Below, piece by piece: positions 53,844 through 62,667 of a stretch of 64,000 nt of DNA. Made by a program: the position numbers and the translations under genes. Each line of letters starts with the position of its first letter. The first letter of the stretch is position 1. This DNA is from Kitasatospora aureofaciens (GTDB taxonomy: Bacteria > Actinomycetota > Actinomycetes > Streptomycetales > Streptomycetaceae). Below the pieces are notes generated by a model. That model searched no databases. It was not told where the DNA came from and saw only the letters and a list, made by a program, of their open reading frames with translations. The DNA lies in assembly GCA_000720845.1 (NCBI GenBank), contig JODU01000025.1:25195-89194 (forward strand). The letters run 5' to 3'.

Positions 53844-55613
53844 CTACCGCTTGGGGTCTGCATCGCCTATCCGTCGTCGGTTCAGCCATTTCGGTAGACC
53901 TGGTGGTTCGAGGAAACCCTCGGCGCGGGCGCTCGCCACGGTGATGCGCAGGAGGTCGGCACTTTTCTCGAAGAGAAGATACCGCGGTTCCCAGATGGGA
54001 CGGTATTTGGCGTTGGCACGATACAGCGACTCGATCTGCCACCAGCGAGAGAAGAAGCTGAGCAACGAGCGCCACAAGCGCAATACGGGTCCGGCGCCGA
54101 GCCGGGACCCGCGCTCGAAGACGGAGCGGAACATCGCGAAGTTCAGGGAGAGCTGCCGCATTCCGAGTTCGCCGGCCTGCTGGATTAGCTTGAGAACCAT
54201 GAATTCGAAAAGCCCGTTTTCAGAGTCGCGATCCCGACGCATCAGGTCTAGCGATAGCCCGTCGTCGCCCCAGGGCACGAAGCTGAGCAGGCCACGTGGG
54301 CGCTTTCCGTCATGACAGAGCACCATTACGCACTGCCCGTCCTGTGGGTCGCCGAGACGGCCCAGCGCCATGGAGAATCCGCGTTCCGACTCGCTGTCAC
54401 GCCATTCGTCTACGAGACGAATGAGATCAGCCATTTCCTGTGTCGGGATGTCCTTGTGTCGGCGAATCCAGACACTGTAGCCTGCCCGTTCGATTCGGTT
54501 GTACGCTTGCCGTACGTTTCGCATGGCGCGGCCTTCGAGGGTGAACTCACTGAGGTCGACAATCGCCTCATCGCCCAGTTCCAGGGCGTTCAGGCCGTGA
54601 CGAGCGTAGACCGTGCCACCCTCCTCGCTCGCGCCAATCACTGCCGGTGCCCATCCGTACTCCCGGGCTTGGGCGAGCCAGCGGTCGATCGCTCGCGGCC
54701 ATGCCTCCGGGTCACCGATCGGGTCCCCGGACGCCAATGACACCCCGCTCACCACCCGGTAGGTGATGGCAGCCTTGCCCGAGGGGGACCAGATGACGCT
54801 CTTGTCGCACCTTAGTGCGAAGTAGCCGAGGGAGTCGCGTTCCCCATGCCGTTCAAGCAGCGCGCGTAAACCCCTCAGATCTTCTGGGGTCATTGCGTCG
54901 ATGGCCCGTCGCGAACGGAACGCCGCGTACAGGACCAGCAGGACCAGTATCGTGCTCATGACGTTGATCAGAACATTGGCCCAGTTTGGTGTGCTGATGT
55001 CTCCGAAGGGGATGTCATCGTAGGCGAGGGAGAACATACGGAGCGCCCCGTAGTGCCAGCGTTCCAGGAAGTCGGAGCGCCCGGCGTCCGGGTCAGTGTT
55101 CGTTACCGTGACCAGTGCGGCGGCAAGCAGCGAACAGGTCAGGAAGCCCCCCACTGCGACCGAAGCTGCCAGTTTCGGATTGGAGCGGTCGCCTTTCGCG
55201 TGGAATTCACGCCGCCCGCCGATCAGAGCAGCGACGAAAAATGCGGTGACGAACATGGAAATCCAGTTCTGGATGTGCTGCCGGTAGACGGGCAGTCCCA
55301 TCGCCAGGACGCTCAGAGCCAGGATCAGACCAGCGAGCAGAAGATTGAGGATCCATGCCGCGCGCTTGCGGCGCCGCATGGTGACGGCTAGGAAGACAGA
55401 GACTGACCCGGAGAAGAAGCCAGCCGTCAGCAGGTACGGCGTGAAGAACTCGTCGTCGTTGTGCCGCCGGATGTCGTTGCCGAACGTGACCCATACCGCG
55501 GCGAGGAAGTTGACGAACGCCGCAGCCCGCAGGTACCAGACCGCTGACAAGTAGCAACGCGACGATCGACGTTCTTGATCATGACTCGCCTGCCAGCCTC
55601 GACTATGCCCCAT
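53844..55613 (-). CDS. MprF-like phosphatidylglycerol lysyltransferase-type protein (DUF2156)
   Basis: 589 residues from ATG 55613; the frame is open further to 55811, but the added part is not protein-like. The N-terminal half has about six helices, ending near LVLYAAFRSRRAID. The C-terminal DUF2156 double-GNAT domain shows SGVSLASGDPIGDPEAW, EFTLEGRAMRNVRQAYNRIERAGY, and LSFVPWGDDGLSLDLMRRD. The family transfers lysine or another amino acid from tRNA to phosphatidylglycerol on the membrane, lowering its negative charge and giving resistance to cationic peptides. Confidence 0.85.
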   Translation of the reverse strand: MGHSRGWQASHDQERRSSRCYLSAVWYLRAAAFVNFLAAVWVTFGNDIRRHNDDEFFTPYLLTAGFFSGSVSVFLAVTMRRRKRAAWILNLLLAGLILALSVLAMGLPVYRQHIQNWISMFVTAFFVAALIGGRREFHAKGDRSNPKLAASVAVGGFLTCSLLAAALVTVTNTDPDAGRSDFLERWHYGALRMFSLAYDDIPFGDISTPNWANVLINVMSTILVLLVLYAAFRSRRAIDAMTPEDLRGLRALLERHGERDSLGYFALRCDKSVIWSPSGKAAITYRVVSGVSLASGDPIGDPEAWPRAIDRWLAQAREYGWAPAVIGASEEGGTVYARHGLNALELGDEAIVDLSEFTLEGRAMRNVRQAYNRIERAGYSVWIRRHKDIPTQEMADLIRLVDEWRDSESERGFSMALGRLGDPQDGQCVMVLCHDGKRPRGLLSFVPWGDDGLSLDLMRRDRDSENGLFEFMVLKLIQQAGELGMRQLSLNFAMFRSVFERGSRLGAGPVLRLWRSLLSFFSRWWQIESLYRANAKYRPIWEPRYLLFEKSADLLRITVASARAEGFLEPPGLPKWLNRRRIGDADPKR

Positions 55614-55751
55614 GAAACGACGATAGGAGCCTGGAGGGCCGTAGGCCCGTTCAACGGCGACTTTCGGTGAGAAGCCGTTGTCCTTCCGAGAGTGAGCCGT
55701 TTCCAACCTGACGGGTGGTTGGACCGGCAGCGCCGGCGGCGGGCATGAAGA

Positions 55752-55803
55752 AAGCTCCTGGTGGACGGGTTCACGACCAAGATCACCAGTCCGCCAGGAG
55801 CTT
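55752..55803. repeat. 15-base inverted repeat at the MprF/HsdR junction
   Basis: AAGCTCCTGGTGGAC (55752-55766) and GTCCGCCAGGAGCTT (55789-55803) are inverted with one mismatch and a 22-base loop. The right arm overlaps the point where HsdR-like sequence begins, so it may be the scar of a mobile-element end. Confidence 0.5.
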
Positions 55804-57244
55804 CGTCGCATACACGGACAAGATCAACGAGCTGCTGGTCGGCTTCGAGGAGTCTCGGGTGCTCGCCGAGGTCGGGAAGCACGACCAGATCACCGCCGAG
55901 GTGAACATCTCCGTCTCGGACTCCAAGGACGAAGACCCCGCCATGCGGAAGTTCCAGCTCTCGGAGGCCGGGGAGGAGGAGCAGAAGCGCCGGTTCCTCA
56001 CCCCGGACGACCCACTGTGCTTCCTGGTGGTGACCGCGAAACTGATGACCGGGTTCGACGCCCCCAACGAGGGTGTCCTCTATCTGGACAAGCCGCTGAA
56101 GGCCCACTCCCTATTCCAGACGATCACCCGCCCGAACCGCACCTGGGTGTTCCCGACCGGGTTCGTGAAGACGCAGGGCGTGGTGGACTACATCGGCCTG
56201 GCCGAAGAGGTTCAGCGAGCCGTCAACGAACCCACCACGGAGGGGGCCGGCAAGGGCGGCGGGTTCGTCCCCGACCTGTCCGAGCTGGTCGCCGAGTTCC
56301 GCGTCACCTTCGCAGGCATCGAAGACCTCTTCGTGGACGTGGACGGCCTGGACCTCACGGTCCACGGATACGAGTCCGTACGAGCCATCAACGTCTTCCT
56401 GGACGCTAACCCGGGCGCCGCCGAAGTGTTCTTCTCCAAGGACTACCGGCTCCTGGCCCGCCTGTATCCGCTCATCAGCACCGACAATCGGGTTGCCAAG
56501 TACCGGGACGGCTTCGGGCTGTTCGGGTCCGTGTACACGACCCTGTTCAAGAAGTCCTCAGACGAGGAGAGGAAGGAACGGCTGGCCGAGCTGGGGCCGA
56601 TGGTCCTGGAGATCATCAATGGCCACGTTCACTCCTTCTCCGTGGTCGCATCCCAGGAGGAAGCCCTCGTCCTGGACGCCCAGGGCATCGCCATACTCAA
56701 GGAGCTACTGGCCCTTGTCCGCCCCAAGCCCGGCAAGGACGACGGCGAGGACGAGACGCCGCCGTCCGCGGCGGAGATTCTGGACCGCATCAAGGCTGCC
56801 CTCGACAAGGGTGTCGAACCAGGCTCCGTGAAGTACACCGCCCTCGCAGAGCGGATCAAGCAGCTTCGGGACCGGATCATCCAGAGCGCCCAGGACGCCC
56901 TGGAGTTCCTGTCCGAAGCACTCCGGGTCGCCCGCGCCATCGTGGACGCTGAGAAGCACCCCGACGAAGCCGTCGTGCTGGACGACGACCACGTGGGCGT
57001 CCTGTCCCGGATCATCCTCGACCACGCACCGGCTGGCCTCACGGTTACGGAAAGGAACCTGGCCGAAGAGATCGACCAGGTGGTCACCCAAACCCTCGCC
57101 CGGCCATGGGATAACGCCGACGCTCGCAACCGAGGCGTCCGCCGCGCCACCGCCGCAGTCTTCCGTCGGTACAGGTTGAAGCCGGTGGGGGAGCCGTACG
57201 ACTCCACCGTCGCCTACATCGAAGCCCACTACCTGGTTGACTGA
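55796..57244 (+). pseudogene. C-terminal part of a type I restriction enzyme HsdR subunit
   Basis: About 480 residues in one open frame, joined upstream to unrelated DNA. FVAYTDKINELLVGFEESRV is followed by the second RecA-like helicase domain (FLVVTAKLMTGFDAPNEGVLYLDK and the motif VI stretch LFQTITRPNRTW), then the helical C-terminal region that binds the HsdM/HsdS core. The endonuclease and first helicase domain, about half of the usual 1000 residues, are absent, and no hsdM or hsdS is nearby. The long uninterrupted frame suggests recent truncation or some residual constraint. Confidence 0.8.
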
Positions 57245-57598
57245 CAAGCGTACGGAGGCCCGGCACCCGTATGGCGCTTGCCGGGCTTCATAGCGCAGGA
57301 GCTTGTGTACCGCAGACTGGGAGAGCGCTGCTCTTCAGATTGAGGCAGGCGTTTAGAAGGCACGTGCTCTATCCGCTGAGCTACGGGGGCTGACCTGCGT
57401 AAACGCAGCTTCCGGGAGCTGTCCCCCAGGTCGCGGGGGACACATGGGGGAATCGCGGATTCCCGGTGACCGGGGGGCGCGAGCTCCCTGGTCGAGCAGT
57501 ACGTAGGGTCTCACACTATCTTCACGCCCCCGAAGGCTCTCGCGGAAACAATCCCGCACCCCGTCGGCGTTGGTGATCACCGAGCCGAGGAGGGGAAG
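57245..57598. other. Intergenic region with tRNA fragments, about 0.35 kb
   Basis: Holds the half tRNA-Arg, the tRNA-like sequence opposite it, and the upstream region of the nuclease gene. GGCCCGGCACCC and a later GCCGGGC around 57258-57285 could form a hairpin after the HsdR remnant. Confidence 0.45.
57353..57390 (-). pseudogene. 5' half of a tRNA-Arg(TCT) gene ending at the anticodon loop
   Basis: Read on the minus strand from 57390: acceptor strand GCCCCCG, TA, D arm GCTC-AGCGGATA-GAGC (perfect stem), A, anticodon 5' stem CGTGC and loop CTTCTAA with anticodon TCT. The next bases (ACGCC) do not complete the stem (GCACG expected), and no T arm follows. The break falls just after the anticodon loop. 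A second tRNA-5'-half-like sequence runs on the plus strand at about 57305-57345. Confidence 0.6.
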
Positions 57599-58494
57599 GT
57601 GTCGGGCCTGAAGCTGTTCCGCACGGACACGACGAACAGCGGCATGACGGAGGTCATGCCGCGTCTTGCTGAGATCGAGGCCGATGTGCAGGCTCTCGTC
57701 GAGGCGCACATGGAGACGCTGCTGGGCGTCCGCTTCCTGGCGAGCGAGTACAGCACGGGGCCCGCCCACGGGGGCCGGATCGACTCGCTCGGGCTGGACG
57801 AGAACGGATCGCCGGTCATCATTGAGTACAAGCGCGGCACGGACGCCGGCGTCATCAACCAGGGCCTGTTCTACCTGGCCTGGTTGATGGACCACCGGGC
57901 GGAGTTCGAGCACCTGGTCCGCGACCGGCTCGGGGTGACGGCCGCGTCCCAGGTCCTGTGGAGTGGACCGCGCCTGATCTGCATCGCTGGCGACTTCACC
58001 CGCTATGACGTGCATGCCGTGCGCGAGCACCGGAGGTCGATCGACCTGGTTCGCTACCGACTCTTCGGCAGGGACCTGCTCGGTCTTGAGACCGTGGCCT
58101 CCGTGAGCGGCGGCGTGCAGGTGGCCCGCCGGGCACGGCGCCAGGCGGTTGCCCAGTCGGTGGCTGATGTCCAGGGCGCGGCGATGCGCGAGTTGGCGGG
58201 TGCGGTCGATGAGGTTCTGCTTGGGCTCGGGGATGGTGTGAAGCGGGTGGAGCGCAAGACTTACCGGGCGTATCAGCGGCTGCGGAACTTTGCCTGCTTG
58301 TGCCCGCGCAGCGAAGCAAGCTGCTGGTCTATCTGAAGGTCGATCCGAAGAACGTCGATCTTGTTCCGGGCTTCACTCGGGACGTGTCCGGTCTCGGTCA
58401 CCACGGAACGGGTGATCTGGAGGTCCAGCTCCGTACGCTCAGGGACATGGAGCGGGCGCAGGACCTGTTCCGGGCAAGCTACGCGGCGGCGTGA
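57599..58494 (+). pseudogene. PD-(D/E)XK nuclease-like protein with DUF5655 domain, frameshifted
   Basis: GTG 57599 starts MSGLKLFRTD. Residues 30-90 contain the nuclease-like core: HGGRIDSLGLDENGSP with the conserved Asp, then VIIEYKRGTD with the E-x-K pair. After about 235 residues, near 58300, the frame changes: the first frame runs out through LCPRSEASCWSI, whereas the DUF5655 domain continues as RSKLLVYLKVDPKNVDLV and GTGDLEVQLRTLRDMERAQ, stopping at 58494. The total of 896 bases is two more than a multiple of three. A fragment of a second copy borders the ISAzo13 element at 9054. Confidence 0.8.
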
Positions 58495-58671
58495 TCGCCA
58501 GGCGCTGCCGGCCCGTGACGGGCTGCGCTACGTGTGGTGTCTGCGGTCGTGGGAGGAGCCTCTCGACGTGCGGGCAGGGCGTGGCGGTGGACTATCTATG
58601 GTGCGCGGGATCGCCGGTTTGGCCAACCGGCGATCCCGCGCTATGTTGCCCCGCTCGTGCGGGGGCGCTGA

Positions 58672-59292
58672 TCAGCGTGAACGGCTGGCGGGTCGGCCGG
58701 CCGTGACCGCCGGAGTCGCCGGTGCACTGGCTGCGAGGCGGGTCCTGTGATCGCGGCCCGGCTGGGGCTGGCGTGTGCCGCCGTGCCCTGTCAGGGTGTG
58801 CTTCCACCCGGCCTCAGTGAGCGGCTGCGTGGCTGTGGTGACCGTCCTCTCGCCCACTGGGACGCCGATGACCGTGTCCCAGCCGTCTCCGTCGGCGAGG
58901 TGGTTCAGCAAATTCTGCAGCACGGGGGCGGGGGTGGCGCTGGTCGCGGTGAGGTGCCACATGCGGTCGGAGACGGGCGTTTCGTAGGCGGCTACGGTCC
59001 AGGCGGTCTCGCGGGCCTGGGTTTCGTGGACGCGTTCGATGCGCAGGGTCTGCGATTCGTGGATGGCGTGGGTCGTTTCATCGGACCAGGTGCGTTCCCT
59101 GTCAAGTTCTGCGTGTTGAACCCTCGTGCACGGCTCCACATGCAGGAGTGGCTCCCCTGGTCTCGATCGAGGTCTGGCGTTGCGATCAGCGGAAGGGGCG
59201 CGGAACGTCGACTCCGCTCTTGGGGGGCGCCGGAGCGGCACAGCTACCAGCAGGTGTGCGGACTCGCACGCGGCCGCACCGTCGGATTGCAC
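58672..59292 (-). CDS. DUF317-like protein, possibly partial
   Basis: 206-residue frame. The middle (MWHLTATSATPAPVLQNLLNHLADG, then TEAGWKHTLTG) resembles DUF317, a domain of unknown function found in many Streptomyces accessory genes, often in pairs. Here only one unit is seen, and the first 60 residues and the last 30 are low-complexity. It may be a fragment of a larger gene; the true start cannot be fixed. Confidence 0.45.
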   Translation of the reverse strand: MQSDGAAACESAHLLVAVPLRRPPRAESTFRAPSADRNARPRSRPGEPLLHVEPCTRVQHAELDRERTWSDETTHAIHESQTLRIERVHETQARETAWTVAAYETPVSDRMWHLTATSATPAPVLQNLLNHLADGDGWDTVIGVPVGERTVTTATQPLTEAGWKHTLTGHGGTRQPQPGRDHRTRLAASAPATPAVTAGRPASRSR

Positions 59293-59426
59293 CGCTTACG
59301 GGGCGAACGGCTCGACGTCCTGTTGCTATCCAGCTCCGATCGCGACGACGGGTAGTACGTCGATGGCGGGCACGTTCTTGTGAGCCGGTGCAGGGTAGGT
59401 AGCGCCTGAGCACAGCATCTGTGGGG

Positions 59427-60731
59427 TCAGGCGCGTCGCCTGCGCGCCCGCAGCGCGGCCCAGTGGCGCAGGCGTTCGATGATCTGGGCTTCGTAGCCGT
59501 TGCGGGTGGGCTGGTAGTACGTCTCGTGGTCCATGTCGTCGGGGAAGTAGTCGGCGCCGGAGAAGCCGTCGGCAGTGTCGGGGTCGTACTGGTAGTCCTT
59601 GCCGTAGCCGAGATCCTTCATCAGCCGGGTCGGGGCGTTGAGGATGTGGGCGGGCGGCATGAGGGAGCCGGTGCGGCGGGCGGCGCGGTGTGCGGCGTTG
59701 AAGCCGCGGTAGACGGCGATGGATTTGGGTGCGGTGGCGAGGTAGACGACGGCCTGGGCGATCGCCAGCTCGCCCTCGGGGGAGCCGAGTCGCTCGTAGA
59801 CGTCCCAGGCGGCGAGGGCCTGCTGGAGGGCGTGCGGGTCGGCGATGCCGATGTCCTCGCTTGCGAAGCGAACCAGGCGGCGGGCAACGAACAGGGGGTC
59901 CTCGCCGCCGTCGAGCATGCGCGCGAGCCAGTACAGGGCGGCGTCCGGGTCGGAGCCGCGCATCGCCTTGTGGAGCGCGGAGATCAGGTTGTAGTGGCCC
60001 TCCTGCGCCTTGTCGTAGAGCGGGGCGCGCTGCTGGATGTGGTGGGCGAGCGCAGCGGTGTTCAGAGCGGTCTCGGTGTCGGGGAGGGCTTGGAGTTGTT
60101 CGGTCATGTTGAGCAGGTAGCGGCCGTCGCCGTCGGCCATGGCGATCAGGGCGCGGCGGGCGTCGTCGTCGAGGGGCAGCCGGCGGCCGGTGAGGTGTTC
60201 GGCGCGGTCGAGGAGGGTGGACAGGGCAGATTCATCAAGGCGTTTGAGGACGAGGACCTGGGTGCGGGAGAGGAGGGCGCCGTTCAGTTCGAAGCTGGGG
60301 TTCTCCGTGGTGGCGCCGATCAAGGTAATCCTGCCGTCCTCGACGTAGGGCAGGAAGCTGTCCTGCTGGGCGCGGTTGAAGCGGTGGATCTCGTCGACGA
60401 ACAGCAGGGTGCCCTGCCCGACGCCGCGCCGGCGTTGCGCGGTGGCGAAGACTTTGCGCAGGTCGGCCACGCCGGAGAAGGTGGCCGAGACCGGTTCGAA
60501 AGCCAGGTCGCCGACGTGGGCGAGGAGCCGGGCGATAGTCGTTTTCCCCACGCCGGGCGGCCCCCACAGGATGGCGGAGCTGAGGCGCTGCTGGGCGGCC
60601 ATGCGCCCCAGCGGGGCGTCCGGGGCCAGGAGGTGGTCCTGGCCGACGACCTCGTCCAGTCGGGTGGGGCGCAGGCGGTCGGCGAGGGGCCGGGCGGGCT
60701 CCTCGCCGAAGAGCGGCAGGGTCGGTTCCAT
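59427..60731 (-). CDS. rarA: RarA/MgsA replication-associated recombination protein
   Basis: 434 residues. AAA+ ATPase with Walker A LWGPPGVGKTT near 57, Walker B LLFVDEIHRFNRAQQD, sensor LIGATTENPSFE, arginine-finger region LLSRTQVLVLKRL, and the RarA C-terminal domain (HYNLISALHKAMRGSDPDAALYW, DYQYDPD). It acts at stalled replication forks. Full family length, well-conserved codon use, and the RPTRLDEVVGQDHLL start motif make this one of the clearest calls. Reverse orientation to the surrounding accessory DNA. Confidence 0.97.
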   Translation of the reverse strand: MEPTLPLFGEEPARPLADRLRPTRLDEVVGQDHLLAPDAPLGRMAAQQRLSSAILWGPPGVGKTTIARLLAHVGDLAFEPVSATFSGVADLRKVFATAQRRRGVGQGTLLFVDEIHRFNRAQQDSFLPYVEDGRITLIGATTENPSFELNGALLSRTQVLVLKRLDESALSTLLDRAEHLTGRRLPLDDDARRALIAMADGDGRYLLNMTEQLQALPDTETALNTAALAHHIQQRAPLYDKAQEGHYNLISALHKAMRGSDPDAALYWLARMLDGGEDPLFVARRLVRFASEDIGIADPHALQQALAAWDVYERLGSPEGELAIAQAVVYLATAPKSIAVYRGFNAAHRAARRTGSLMPPAHILNAPTRLMKDLGYGKDYQYDPDTADGFSGADYFPDDMDHETYYQPTRNGYEAQIIERLRHWAALRARRRRA

Positions 60732-60820
60732 GAGTCTCTCGGTCGGCGGTGAGCGTAGTGAACTTTGTACGGGGCGCTGACAGGTGCCGGATCAGCCGCT
60801 GGTGGGCGCGCTGAGGGCAC

Positions 60821-61189
60821 TCATCGGGGACGGGGGCGATCCCGGCGTGGCAGCTGCTCGACGACCAGGTCGTAGGAGTCCTCGATCACGTCGGTGAGGA
60901 GTCGCTTGGTGATGCCGGGGCCCGGCCCGAGCGTGATCCAGTGGCGTTTGTCGAGGTAGCGGCCTGGCGTGATCGAAGCGTGCGCATGCATGCGGGCGCG
61001 GGCGTGTTCGGGTTCGCATTTGACCGTGATGATTTGCTCGTCCGGGTCGTCGGTGACGATGAGGAACACCTTGCCCGCGACCTTGTACACGTCGAGCTGG
61101 GGGGTGAAGGGGCGTGAGTGGCTGACGTCGGGCAGGGCGAGGGCGGCCTTGCGGGCGGTGTCCTGGAGCCGGTCGCCGGCCGCGCTCAC
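60821..61189 (-). CDS. MmcQ/YjbR family DNA-binding-fold protein (downstream copy)
   Basis: 122 residues from GTG 61189, whose GTGA overlaps the stop of the upstream paralogue. It has the MmcQ/YjbR CyaY-like fold pattern: ALPDVSHSRPF, FLIVTDDPDEQIITVKCEP, SITPGRYLDKRHWITLGPG, and ITDVIEDSYDLVVEQLP-like ending. Function is unproven. The two adjacent copies share about 40% identity by eye, so they probably form a heteromer or diverged after duplication. Confidence 0.85.
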   Translation of the reverse strand: MSAAGDRLQDTARKAALALPDVSHSRPFTPQLDVYKVAGKVFLIVTDDPDEQIITVKCEPEHARARMHAHASITPGRYLDKRHWITLGPGPGITKRLLTDVIEDSYDLVVEQLPRRDRPRPR

Positions 61190-61572
61190 CGGGATGCCCG
61201 CGAGCCGCCGGCGTAGGTGTGCGGGTTGACGGGCTGCTCGGCCGTGGGCAGGTGCGCGACGACGAGCCGGTAGGACTCGGTGACGAGCTCCCTGACCAGC
61301 TTCTTGTCGATGCCTTCCCCGTCCTCCAGCGTGATCCAGTGCTTCTTGTTCATGTGGTAGCCGGGAGTGATGTGGCTGTTGTCTTCCCGCAGGGCCAGGG
61401 CCTCGCCCGGGTCCGACTTGAGGATCACGACGGGGCGCCCGGGGACCTCGGTCATCAGCATGAACACCTTGCCGCGCACCTTGAAGACCTCCCAGTCATC
61501 CCCGAAGGGGTGATCCAGCTCGGCTCCGGGAAGTTCCTGCGCGCACTCGGCGGCGGTCTTGTGCAGAGGCAT
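61186..61572 (-). CDS. MmcQ/YjbR family DNA-binding-fold protein (upstream copy)
   Basis: 128 residues from ATG 61572, with AAGGAGG ten bases upstream; a longer frame to 61659 is rejected for that reason. KTAAECAQELPGAELDHPFG, VFMLMTEVPGRPVVILKSDP, SHITPGYHMNKKHWITLEDG and LVTESYRLVVAHLP match the family. Divergent from the AraC regulator gene. Confidence 0.87.
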   Translation of the reverse strand: MPLHKTAAECAQELPGAELDHPFGDDWEVFKVRGKVFMLMTEVPGRPVVILKSDPGEALALREDNSHITPGYHMNKKHWITLEDGEGIDKKLVRELVTESYRLVVAHLPTAEQPVNPHTYAGGSRASR

Positions 61573-61704
61573 GGGGCGTTGTCCTCCTTGAAGTGGTGGC
61601 GGGCTACGGCGCTGAAGACCGCCGAGTGCGCGCCCCGCAATTGCGGCGGCACACTCCATCCTTGCCCGGAAACCACCTTAAAACGGGCAGTAGACTGCGG
61701 ACAC

Positions 61705-62640
61705 ATGATGGTCGACAAGCGACACCCGGGCTCGAAGGGCCAGGCCGGACCGGCCGAGGTTCCCTTGTACGGCTTCCAGCCCCCGGTGGGCACGCCCTTC
61801 GGGCTGGAGGTGAGCACCGTGGAGGACTTCTTCGCCGAGCACGACGACTGGCCGTGGAGTCCGCCCCGTCCGGTCCGCGTCTCCTTCCACTACCTCATCG
61901 CGGTCACCGAGGGTGAACTGCTCCACGACGTCGACCACTCCACGCGGACTATCGCCCCCGGCCAGTGGCTGTGGGTGCGGCCCGGGCACACGCTGTGCTG
62001 GCATGCGCCCGGCACCGCCCGCGGCCCGTTCATCCTGTTCGAACCGGACGTCCTGACACCCGCCGCCGCCCGCCTGCTGGCCCCGCTCACTGCCCACCAG
62101 GCCCCGGCCGTGCTGAGCCCGCACCCCGACGACGCCACCTGGCTCCACCAGACGGCACTGCAGCTCCTTGACGAACACCGGGCGCTCGGACGCCGCCCCC
62201 TCGACGTCCACCACGCCCTGCGGCGCAGCCTGCTCGAATCGCTGTTGCTGCGCCTGGCCAGCGCCCCCGGCATCACCCTCACGGGCCCGGCGTCGGCCGG
62301 TGCGGGCCGTGGTGACACCTACGGCCGGTTCGCGGACGCCCTGGAGCTGCACTTCCGCGAACGGCACCGGGCGGCGGACTACGCCGCGTTGCTGGGCTGC
62401 TCGGTCCGTACTCTCAGCCGCGCCGCCCGGGACGCCACCGGCAAAGGGGTGCGCGAGCTCATCGACGAGCGGCGCCTGCTCGAAGCCCGGCGCCTGCTGG
62501 GAAATGCCCGGTGGGATGCCCGGACTGTGGCCGCCCATCTCGGCTTCTCCGATCCCGCGAACTTCGGCCGCTTCTTCCGCGACCGCACCGGTCTCACGCC
62601 GGCCGCCTTCGCAGCCCGCAGCGCCACCACAGGCCCGTGA
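61705..62640 (+). CDS. AraC-family transcriptional regulator
   Basis: 311 residues from ATG 61705 (or 61708). An N-terminal cupin-like sensor domain (SFHYLIAVTEGELLHDVDH, APGQWLWVRPGHT) leads to the double helix-turn-helix of AraC at about 215-300 (YAALLGCSVRTLSRAARDATGK, VAAHLGFSDPANFGRFFRDRTG). It is convergent with the oxidoreductase gene, 27 bases between stops, and divergent from the MmcQ pair. Effector unknown. Confidence 0.92.
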   Translation: MMVDKRHPGSKGQAGPAEVPLYGFQPPVGTPFGLEVSTVEDFFAEHDDWPWSPPRPVRVSFHYLIAVTEGELLHDVDHSTRTIAPGQWLWVRPGHTLCWHAPGTARGPFILFEPDVLTPAAARLLAPLTAHQAPAVLSPHPDDATWLHQTALQLLDEHRALGRRPLDVHHALRRSLLESLLLRLASAPGITLTGPASAGAGRGDTYGRFADALELHFRERHRAADYAALLGCSVRTLSRAARDATGKGVRELIDERRLLEARRLLGNARWDARTVAAHLGFSDPANFGRFFRDRTGLTPAAFAARSATTGP

Positions 62641-62667
62641 GCGGATTGCGCCCCGGGCGCTCGCTTC

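Noticed and set aside
55715..55795. HsdR fragment starting at 55715
   Set aside because: The first 27 residues have no similarity to HsdR and overlap the inverted repeat and the MprF upstream region.
61219..62640. Extended 473-residue start for the AraC regulator
   Set aside because: The added N-terminus is antisense to the MmcQ/YjbR gene; the cupin-like domain starts after 61705.
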